From NCBI GenBank assembly GCA_010015675.1, contig ML976998.1:5550-69549 (forward strand): 64,000 nt of DNA. The letters are read 5' to 3'. The stretch is from Byssothecium circinans (Eukaryota > Ascomycota > Dothideomycetes > Pleosporales > Massarinaceae). The notes under the pieces were generated by a model that did not search any database, was not told the DNA's origin, and saw nothing but the letters and a program-made list of their open reading frames with translations. This document shows positions 57,001 to 64,000 of this stretch, in pieces (positions within the stretch are counted from its first letter, which is position 1; each line of letters opens with the position of its first letter). Both the position numbers and the translations under genes were made by a program.

Positions 57001-57579
57001 CTTTGAACTCTTGCTGTTTCCCATGTCCGCGCTCTGCTTTACAGTATCCACAATCTCCGCATCGAATCCAACGTCTTCTATTATTTCCGCAAGCTGTTCG
57101 GGTGATAGTATCGTCGTATCGTGTTCAATCACGGCACGCTCAGAGAGCAATGATATGCTAAAGGACTTGACACCAGCTACGTCTTTGAAGGCACCTTCCA
57201 CTGCGGAAGTGCAAGCGCCGCATGTCATTCCGCCAACGGAAAGTGTGGTCGTCGCCATGTGTGAATTTAACTCATCTTCATCCTCCAAGTCGCTCAAAAA
57301 GTGATCTGGTGCTACCAAGGGAAGATCGGAAGACAGTACCTCGGCATCAAACCCGCGATCTTCAATAGTTTCCTTTACCTGGTTCGCCGATATAATGTTC
57401 GGGTCGTGCTGGATCACCGCGCGCTCCATCACCAGGCTTATAGACACGTTCCCCACACCATCCACGCCCTGAAACCCGGACTCTATCGCGGACGTGCATG
57501 CGCCGCATGTCATGCCCTCTACCTTCAATGTGGTTGTTGCCATATGCGCCGTCGCGCCGCTCGTCGTCGGGGGAGCCAT
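54073..57579 (-). CDS. CCC2: Copper-transporting P1B-ATPase
   Basis: A single exon of 1168 residues. Three N-terminal heavy-metal domains carry MTCGACTSA (CxxC) motifs at about aa 24, 118 and 210. A fourth, degenerate domain (about 283-345) lacks CxxC. About eight membrane helices surround the CPC ion motif (about 713). TGEAMP is the A-domain, DKTGTLT (about 756) the phosphorylation site, SEHP the P1B-specific nucleotide-binding motif and GDGINDSP (about 986) the hinge. This is the CCC2/ATP7 type, which loads Cu(I) into the Golgi lumen for multicopper oxidases and laccases. The start gives the first CxxC domain at the normal distance. All catalytic motifs are intact. Confidence 0.95.
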   Translation of the reverse strand: MAPPTTSGATAHMATTTLKVEGMTCGACTSAIESGFQGVDGVGNVSISLVMERAVIQHDPNIISANQVKETIEDRGFDAEVLSSDLPLVAPDHFLSDLEDEDELNSHMATTTLSVGGMTCGACTSAVEGAFKDVAGVKSFSISLLSERAVIEHDTTILSPEQLAEIIEDVGFDAEIVDTVKQSADMGNSKSSKGKKTLTTTVSVEGMTCGACTSAVESGFQGVDGVYQFNISLLAERAVIVHDPSKLSAEQIVETIEDRGFDAKVITSVDGSVQQTSANNGPIFLKVYGLPNIKAAEELESLLKQKPGITAAAINLSTSRATIQRDPQIIGLRATVEAIEAAGYNALVADSDDNNAQLESLAKTKEIQEWRRAVKVSACFAVPVFLTSMFIPMFLPFLDYGSINIIPGVYLGDLVCLGLTIPVQFGIGKRFYVSAYKSLSHGSPTMDVLVVLGTSAAFFFSCASMLVSLLIPPHSKPTTLFDTSTMLITFISIGRYLENSAKGQTSKALSRLMSLAPSMATIYADPIAAAKAAEGWDVTEEKGERQSMDGNAIEAKVIATELIEQGDVVILRPGDKIPADGTVTQGESYVDESMVTGEAMPVQKKKGALLMAGTVNGAGRIDFVVTRAGRDTQLSQIVRLVQEAQTSRAPIQRLADTIAGYFVPIIITLGLATFVAWMVLSHALPYPPKVFLDHASGGKLMVCFKLCIAVIVFACPCALGLATPTAVMVGTGVGAELGILVKGGAALETATKVNHIVFDKTGTLTVGKMSVSKTDIRGEWGADEYKKNLWWTLIGLAEMGSEHPIAKAIIRAAKEQLRLGDENTLDGSVGDFEAVVGKGIAASVEAALSRERTRYRVLIGNASYLISEGVNVPDFVEESLELGSTSNPRRGRQPRSAGLTTIHTAIGKTYTGTLSLSDTIKPSARATVLALRRLGMTCSIVTGDTSSSALVVASQVGIDPEDVHASAQPADKKTIVADLQSRGKVVGMVGDGINDSPALASADVGIALSTGTDVAMEAASIVLMSTTDLLAIPASLVLSKAIFNRIKMNLAWACMYNVVGLPFAMGFFLPWGLSLHPMAAGAAMACSSVSVVVSSLYLKFWRRPSWMKVATLDPSAKVPESEKEAERLGFEKRGLISSAVEWVRESIAARKRGREEAGYVPLRDMGEQ

Positions 57580-58595
57580 GGTGTGTGAATGTCGTCGGAT
57601 CTCGTGGGAAGCGCTCTCGTCGAAAGGCGTCAGCGGCCGGGCTCGTATGTACAGGTGGCGTAGGTGAGGCGCCGGAGAGTGCGTGCTACCTCATGCAGCA
57701 ATATAGTGGCAGATGGAGTACCGAGAGGGCAATATAATGGCGACCGGGGACTCGCGATCGTCGGCAGATAGGGGAGGAGGGCCAGCCTTCCTGAAGTGTC
57801 GCAGTATCCAGATGGTTGAACACGATATCGCTACTTCGGAGAGTAGAGAGCCGAATGATTCTGGTCTTCGCTAGGCCTGGATAGCGGCGCGCGTAAGCTG
57901 CTAGGGTCGCCGACCGCCACGAGCTGAGAGGTGCTTGGTAATGTTGTTGGTAGGTATGCGTCTGTATACTATGTAGGAACAAAGGAAGAGTGTGAAGGTG
58001 ACATGCCTGGGAATGCGGGCGCAAAGTTATATATTCAGGTCCTTTGAAGGTCAGAGACATTGAGGCCCATTCATTTGTTTCATAGCTTGGCGCGCTGAAA
58101 CTGGAAGGCGTTTTGAACTGTGGGATGCGACGAGACTAGCCCTCGGATGGTTCTCGGATTCGCGTGTTCTACGCCCGCTACAGTGACTGCACGAGAAGAT
58201 GGGAAACGTGGAAGACGGCTCTGTGAACCAAAGCTGGTGTTGTACGAGGATTTCCATTCCAATAGTGTGCTGTGGCTTCTTACGGTCTACAGAACCCGCG
58301 TGATGGACGCCTCGTTGGAGCTACACGAGTACGAGATGCTCGGGAAGCCACCAAAAGAGTGGAACTCTGATCCAGACGTGCTTCAACTATCTTTCCATCT
58401 TTTTATAGTCATGTTGATCCGGTCCGGCTGGACTAACACTAGATGAGAGCAACACCAGTGTGAGATTACCTAATCGATCTTATCGATAAGCAAGCTTCCA
58501 CTGTTTCCCCACCACTCAAGCTGAACCATCACGACGTCAGCACTCTCTGCAGTTGACAACTATCCTCCCAAGCCCTGCAATAGCAAAAAGCCACA
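57580..58595. other. Divergent promoter CCC2/CSN7
   Basis: About 1 kb. A perfect 12-bp palindrome CTTATCGATAAG (58479-58490) with GATA cores on both strands lies 106 bp before the CSN7 start. No further gene is supported. Confidence 0.5.
58479..58490. promoter_or_regulatory. Palindromic GATA-containing site
   Basis: CTTATCGATAAG is a perfect palindrome with a GATA core on each strand. In fungi GATA factors bind such cores. A role in CSN7 expression is inferred from position only. Confidence 0.3.
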
Positions 58596-59467
58596 ATGGA
58601 GCAAACCAAAGCTCTCAACGCTCTGGAACCCTTCCTCGCGCTCAGCAAAACCGCAACATCGCCCCGAGCCGCCGCGGACCTTGTCACCCAAGCTACGTCC
58701 ACACCAAACACATACGTCTTCGCCGAGCTGCTCCAAACCCCCAACATCCAGAAGCTGCGAGAATCCCCAGATCACGCGGCGTACTACACACTTCTCGAGA
58801 TCTTCGCCTGGGGAACATGGGAGGACTACAAGTGTACGGCCTACCTTCAATCCATAAACTATGATGGTGCTAATGCTATGCAGCACAGTCCAACCTCCCC
58901 GATCTATCCCCCGCTCAACGCCAAAAACTCCTCCTTCTGACTCTTCTGCCCCTCTCCCGCTCGCACAAGACCCTGACATATCCCGCTCTGCTCTCCGCCC
59001 TAGACCTCCCCAGCACGCGTGCCCTCGAAGAACTCATCACCACAGCCATCTACTCTGGCCTCATAACCGCGACGCTTGACCCCGCCCACTCGCTCGTCAG
59101 CGTAACATCGGTGGCTCCGCTTCGAGACCTCGCACCAGGCTCTCTTCCCGCCATGCAAGCCACGCTCTCGACGTGGTCTCAGCGCTGCGACACAGCGCTC
59201 GCTGAGCTTGAAGCCCGTGTAGCCGAGGTCAAGAAGGCGGCTGTGGACCGTGAGAAGATGAGGAGAAAGAAGGATTGGGCGCTCGAGACGGTCGTTGCTG
59301 CAGCTGAGGAGAAGGGCAGTCAGAAGCGTGGAGTAAGTGGATTGGGTGATGAAGATATGATGGATGTGGATCAAGAGGGGGGCAGCGGACGCGTAACGAG
59401 AGGCAGCAACAAGAGGGGCCCTGGAGGCTTTGGATCATTCGGTAGCATAGGGCGGAAGCTGGGCTGA
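58596..59467 (+). CDS. CSN7: COP9 signalosome subunit 7 (PCI protein)
   Basis: Exons 58596-58833 and 58884-59467 (intron 50 nt; donor after AAG-T keeps frame) give 273 residues. The N-terminal helices (LNALEPFLALSK, FAELLQTPNIQKL, YYTLLEIFAWGTWEDYK) are followed by a winged-helix PCI core (LSPAQRQKLLLLTLLPLS, LLSALDLPSTRALEELITT, IYSGLITATLD). A coiled C-terminal helix and a Gly/Arg-rich tail complete it. The match in length and motifs to fungal CSN7/CsnG is good. The COP9 complex removes NEDD8 from cullin-RING ligases; subunit 7 is a scaffold. The eIF3m relative is longer, so CSN7 is preferred. Confidence 0.82.
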
Positions 59468-60129
59468 GCCGAATTGCTCCGCGTCACTGGCATACATGAC
59501 CTTTGGCTGACATGTGCATTCACAGTTGACACTCGTTGAGTTTTTCAAGAACCAGCTCAGGCGTGATAGCCAATTGTAGGCTATTTAAGCTGTCGAGCCC
59601 TCGACACACGTCTATGTCTTGCTAATCTGGTGGGCGAGAACATACGAAAGTGCGTCGGATTGAGAGACCAATTGATAACGACCTCATGGTCCCGAGCATA
59701 GAGATAGCACAATATAAATCACGATTGGACAGGAATCGGAAGAATGAAAATCCAGCTTCACAAGTAGTTCCTCTATTATTCAGGACCTCCTATCCTATGC
59801 GTGCAATTATGCTGGAAAACCTCCCCGGCATACTCTAAAAAAGGCAAACTCTATCTACAAGACCAAAGCTAGCAATATATGTATGCCGAACCAGACCCAT
59901 ATCGACCCCAGACAACCGTGACCGTACCAACCATTGGCGTCATGCGGGTATTCCATCCCAGCGCAAAATTCTCGGCCACGAGAAACACCTATGCGCCTCT
60001 TTTGAATCGAAATGAACGCCGTACATGCATGATAGGGTAGTGTCATATGTGTATGCGGGAATTTGGGAAGGAAACAGTTGTTCGAAAAAAAAACCAGCCC
60101 GGAGGCGAAATCGAAAAGGGGTAGGTGAC
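59468..60129. other. Intergenic region between convergent genes
   Basis: 3' flanks of CSN7 and of the acidic unknown gene. Nothing else is recognised. Confidence 0.5.
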
Positions 60130-60987
60130 TCATGCCGGCGCAGCAGGCGGCTGATATGTCTGCGTCGAAGCCGTGGCACCGTTGATCGACTGGCTCATCT
60201 GGCTCCATTGCTCCGCCATGGCCCTGAGTGCCTCCCTTGTCGCATCGATGTTCAACTCGCCCCGCTCTTGTGCATCCTTCAAAAACTGCTCCCAATCAGG
60301 ATCCATGGGCACATTTGCGCCCTGTTCGCGCAGTGCAGCGGCATGCATGAGTCGCTGGTTGAGTTCGAAGCCCACGCTCTCGTCCACTTCGTCGTCGTCG
60401 TCATCATCGGAAGGTTCGTCGGGCGAGTCGTGCATTTCCGTGTCGGCGGTACGTAGAGTATTCGAGTTGGTGGCGGCGACGTGCTGGTCTGCCGTGGCAA
60501 GCGAAGGCGCGGGGACTTCCTCGATTGCAACCTCAATGTCTGTTTTGACGTTGATGCCTTGTCGGGATAGGCTGCTGCGGAGGCACTTTCGCCGGTCAAC
60601 CCATTCTGTGATCTCGATGCCCGTTGTGTCCATGACCTTGCGGCCTTCGTCTCGCTCGTACCGCTCGCGCGCCCAGAGCGTGCCTTCCCATCTGCAGAAG
60701 CCCTGGATCTCCGAGTCTGTGAGGCCGAGCCGGTCGAACGCTTCGAACAGCTTCTTGTGGTGCGGGAAGCGGCCCAGGCGTTTGCGGTGGGGTGCGTGGG
60801 CGTAGTTTAGGCCCGGGTATCGCGCTTCGATTGTGTCGAGGGAGCCGTAGAAGGTAGCGGTTTCGATGCGGACTTCGCCTACGAGGTTCTTGGAGAGGTG
60901 GGCGGAAAAGGAGGGCGGGTCGGTCGGGGAGGGCGTGGGGAACAGCGTGTTGTAGACGAGCACCGAGATGGGGGTTTTGCGGTGCAT
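60130..60987 (-). CDS. Acidic protein of unknown function
   Basis: A single exon of 285 residues; I do not recognise a family. The N-terminal half has a folded appearance (ISVLVYNTLFPTP, GEVRIETATFYGSLDTIEARY, HHKKLFEAFDRLGLTD). The middle holds a run of six Asp, and the end is helical (NQRLMHAAALREQG, EQFLKDAQERGELN). No signal peptide or membrane helix is visible. Codon use resembles the neighbours, and the open frame has no stop for 858 nt, so it is a real gene. The residues around the acidic run suggest a nuclear or scaffold protein, without strong support. Confidence 0.65.
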   Translation of the reverse strand: MHRKTPISVLVYNTLFPTPSPTDPPSFSAHLSKNLVGEVRIETATFYGSLDTIEARYPGLNYAHAPHRKRLGRFPHHKKLFEAFDRLGLTDSEIQGFCRWEGTLWARERYERDEGRKVMDTTGIEITEWVDRRKCLRSSLSRQGINVKTDIEVAIEEVPAPSLATADQHVAATNSNTLRTADTEMHDSPDEPSDDDDDDEVDESVGFELNQRLMHAAALREQGANVPMDPDWEQFLKDAQERGELNIDATREALRAMAEQWSQMSQSINGATASTQTYQPPAAPA

Positions 60988-62516
60988 GTTGGAGGCGTGT
61001 ATGGGAGCGGTAGATATGCTTGTGGTGTAGATCGTATATGTATGCGCAGAGGGATCTGGATGCTCAGGGAGGGATGGCGCAGTGTGTTCTGTAGGTGGTG
61101 TTCGCAGCTCGCCGAGTGTTGTGGGACTGAAGGTTAAAAGAGACCAGGTGGTGGAGAGTACTCAGAGTAGGGACGCTGGAGAAACGGTGGGCAGGCAACG
61201 GACTAGTGGTGCCTTCCGAACCAACGTTCTCGAATAAGCTCGGGCGTGACCCTTTTGCCAGGTTTTGCTGGCTTTTGCTGGCTTTTGCTGGTGCTGCCAA
61301 TCCGAGTCGAATCAGCTCCTGGTCCAGTGTCAGACGCACACGCTCACGCTTCAGCTTCAGGTGACGGTCGGTTCGCGGACGCTGGTTCGGGTTCCACGAA
61401 GGCTGCCGCAGATAATCGAGTGCTGAGTGAGATTTGGGGGAGAGGCCGTGTTTGAAGTCGGGGAATGTGCAGCAGAGGCCAAGTATGGCTTTGTATGGGG
61501 TCGCCCTGGTTTCGACGAAAAAAGGACGCTCGGGGAATCTGAAGCTAGGTGGTAGCAGAGCCAGGCACGCCGACACAACACGACACGGCACGGCAACTTG
61601 CAACTTGCAGCTTGCAGCTTGGGACCGACGGGAGCGTGAGAGGAGGGAAACGGGAGGGAAACGGGAGGGGCGGCAAAGGGGCGCCCACAGAAAGGGAGAC
61701 CGGATTGTATTTATGTTCAAGCTGCAGCCTCACCGCCTCCTAATTGTCTCGATCCTCCTATATGCATATGGTATGGCATATGCCACCAACCCGCCCATCT
61801 ACGCCCAAGGCCAGGGCCGGGGTCAACCCGAATGCCACCAGAGACCCTGTCGCAGTATCCTCTGTTTTGGCTCTCTCTTGCACCGGCAATAACAAAACGC
61901 ATCCATGGCCACTCATCGCCCTCTTCCTGGCCGGCTGCACGCATGTCGCCGCATCCAGCGCGCGCCCGTTGCTACCTCGAACGTGAAGACTCGCGATGCC
62001 GTCTGCGTTGTCACACGTCGCTCGAGTGTGAGTTGTCTGGCCCGGAGCTTAAAACGCACGATGGCCCAATCGACGCCGTGCATCCGACGTCCCTTTTAGC
62101 AGCCGGCCAACGGAGACGCCGTCTTCAAGTGCTCTACCGTGCTCATGCGGAGTGACTGGCTGCAGCCATGCCTTCTCTCCTCCCAAGGTTGCTTCTAGCG
62201 TCCACCGCCGCTGCGAAGCATCACCAACTGCGGTTCTGCGTCTCCTTGCTTTCGCTGCATGACCGTCGAGGTGGTCCCGAGATGAAGGACGATCCCGGCG
62301 CGTGCCTGCCAATCATTCGCCACCAGCTTAGTCATCCTCGCTTCCCCTGCCGCTTAGGCTCTCACCATCCGAACACGAACCTCGCCACTGCACTCTCACT
62401 CCCACTGCCGAATGCGGTTACCACGGATATGGCCCCAATAAGCCGCGACATCCCGACTTCTGCCTTGGTGTTGAGTTGAGTTGGGTTGAGTGGGGTAACC
62501 GCTGTCGTAATCCCTC
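60988..62516. other. Intergenic region with short tandem repeats
   Basis: It contains a GGCTTTTGCT run (about 61258-61293), GCTTGCA repeats (about 61600-61620), GGGAGGGAAAC repeats (about 61645-61675) and GTTGAGTT near 62470. The open frames overlap in both directions and are unconvincing. The right end is the promoter of the nuclease gene. Confidence 0.5.
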
Positions 62517-64000
62517 ATGTCGACGTTCAAAGGCATAGTTGAGGGTGAGTCTGCTGCCTTTATGGGCAATGTGCGTGCTGATTGCCGAAGAATTCCCGCA
62601 CATACGGATTGACTACTTCAGACACCAACCAGACCACAAGGCACCGCTAGCATGTTTCCTCAGCCATGTTCACTCAGACCATCTTCTCGGTCTTGAGTCT
62701 TTTCGCGCACCTTTCGTCTATTGCTCTGCTGCCACTCGTGAGGTACGATACGGTCAAGTGAATTGAATATACGATGCTGATAGACCAGATACTACTCCGG
62801 CTTGAAAAGTTCTACTACCGGGCCAATCATGCTCGTGGCATCCTTGAGAGCCATCCTGTCACTTATGAGAAGCACATGCGTGGAATCACCAAGCCATTAC
62901 CGCTGGACACACCAACAACAATCGAACTTGCGCCTAGAAACGAGATCCGCGTCACGTTGATCGATGCCAATCACTGCATTGGCGCTGTCATGTTTCTTAT
63001 CGAAGGCGATGGCAAAGCGATCCTTTACACTGGCGACATACGTGCCGAAACCTGGTGGGTGAACAGCTTGGTGCAGAACCCAGTCCTCCTGCCGTACACA
63101 CTTGGATCTCGCCGATTGGATTGTATGTACCTGGACACAACATTTGCAACCAAATCGAAAGTTTATCAAAACTTCCCATCCAAGGCAGAAGGTATCAGAG
63201 AGCTTTTGGAGCAGGTTGAAGCTTATCCGGAGGATACCATATTTTACTTCCATTCGTGGACTTTTGGATACGAGAATGTTTGGATAGCACTTTCGAATTT
63301 TCTCCAATCGCGAATACATTTGGACGACTATCGGGCTAGGATTTACGGGTCTCTCTCGACACTTGACAAGAAGTCTCTTCGCCAAAATGGTCTCGAAGTG
63401 CCGAGCAGTAATAAGTTCCTCCAAGAATCAGGCTTGAAAGTTAGCGAAGCACCCGCTCTGTGCGGCTTCAAGAATGGAAACCGCATCCACCCTGGCTGTT
63501 TGACCTCACACACCGATGTTCGCATTCACAGTTGCGAGCGTGCTATGGGATGCCCAGTCATGGACCAAGATGCAGAAGCCCGCGTCGTCCACCTCATTCC
63601 AATCGTCAATCGTGTGGATAACACTGAAATTCTTGAAGTTGGTGCCGGAGGCGGAAAAGGCGACCTCGATCAGAAGGAAGAGTTGGAAATTTGTGATCCA
63701 GCGGCTGTGGGAAAACTGATGGACCTCTGCAGAAAGCATATTAAAGAACCGGAAATGTTGTCAAAAGTCTTAGAATCACTGCAAGGACCCTTGAACGAAG
63801 GGAAAGGCACCATCAACCTCGATATGGACCTTCAACGCGACAATCAAGAGGGCGAACCCGACATGTCTCTACCGAAACTCGTGTCAGCCCTATCATCGCA
63901 CGCTTCGAAATCTCAAGCTTCAGAAGACAAGCCCAACAAAACGATCCGCTTTCCTTACTCGAGACACTCTTCGTACTCCGAACTCTGCACTCTTGTCGAT
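62517..64000 (+). CDS. SNM1/Artemis-type MBL nuclease, 5' part
   Basis: Exons 62517-62544, 62591-62742 and 62789 onward; the gene runs off the right edge, with 463 codons visible. Splicing joins MSTFKGIVE to FPHIRIDYFRHQPDHKAPLA. The metallo-beta-lactamase zinc motif is HVHSDH (motif 2). ANHCIGAVMFLIEG and YTGDIRAE are motifs 3 and 4 of the MBL/beta-CASP fold, followed by YLDTTF and the beta-CASP YFHSWTFGYENVW. SNM1/PSO2/Artemis proteins process DNA ends and interstrand crosslinks; the layout here (start of MBL at the N-terminus, no zinc finger) fits the Artemis or SNM1B type better than PSO2. The C-terminal part visible is variable and charged. The substrate class is inferred. Confidence 0.85.

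Noticed and set aside
60173..60805. 210-residue plus-strand open frame
   Set aside because: It is the antisense shadow of the acidic unknown gene. Ser-rich stretches are the reverse of Asp/Glu codons.
61434..62155. Several short open frames on both strands (61064-61720, 61434-61892, 61832-62155)
   Set aside because: They overlap low-complexity tandem repeats and lack domains, splice-consistent extension or strand bias.
62897..63424. 175-residue minus-strand open frame
   Set aside because: It is antisense to the SNM1/Artemis-like exon, which has clear MBL motifs on the + strand.
1..64000. CRISPR arrays, rRNA or tRNA genes
   Set aside because: No spaced direct-repeat array, rRNA core motif or tRNA A/B-box pair was found by eye. 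The tandem repeats seen have no unique spacers. A tRNA scan would be needed to be certain.

Overview
The window looks like a chromosome segment of a filamentous ascomycete (Pezizomycotina). A dothideomycete is plausible, but the sequence alone does not settle it. The reasons are: GT-AG introns of about 45-135 nt (one of 204 nt), multidomain fungal NLR/STAND genes, a DUF6594 membrane protein, and two blocks altered by repeat-induced point mutation (RIP; CpA to TpA, so Gln and Trp codons have become stops). No CRISPR array, rRNA or tRNA gene was found. All exon structures are read by eye from splice signals and reading frame; none has transcript support.

Left part, 1-8725: an AT-rich, RIP-degraded block. 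It holds a dead Helitron (Rep/HUH-type N-terminal region, then Pif1-like helicase) on the + strand, an unrecognised dead gene on the - strand, and a dead but fully traceable four-exon histone H3-like gene (7081-7827). A 12-bp-spaced pair of CTAATAC/GTATTAG heptamers recurs about 15 times here, often inside the introns of the dead genes. The block ends in two 17-bp tandem arrays, only about 180 bp before the first NLR start codon.

8.9-28.6 kb: an NLR-like island. (i) A 2184-residue patatin-NACHT-ankyrin-ZZ protein with near-identical ankyrin repeats. (ii) A small gene split by a RIP-mutated hAT transposon that has intact inverted repeats and an 8-bp target duplication. (iii) A NACHT NTPase gene broken by nonsense codons. 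(iv) A DUF6594 membrane protein. (v) A nucleoside-phosphorylase-like/NB-ARC/TPR protein whose TPR array contains an assembly gap. Patatin-like and PNP-like enzymes are known effector domains of fungal NLRs, so this may be a self/non-self or stress-sensing locus; that is inference.

29.7-64 kb: ordinary gene-dense chromosome. In order: a secreted GMC oxidoreductase, an atypical protein kinase, HRD3/SEL1L of ER-associated degradation (-), a DHA2-type MFS transporter, a CCHC zinc-knuckle protein with Trp repeats, a secreted protein with a degenerate GH18 domain (-), an SRA/YDG-domain protein (-), a PAF-acetylhydrolase-like lipase (-), a Rab-family GTPase (-), a CCC2-type copper ATPase (-), COP9 signalosome subunit 7, an unrecognised acidic protein (-), and the first part of an SNM1/Artemis-type nuclease running off the right edge. 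These genes show no evident operon-like or pathway logic among themselves.
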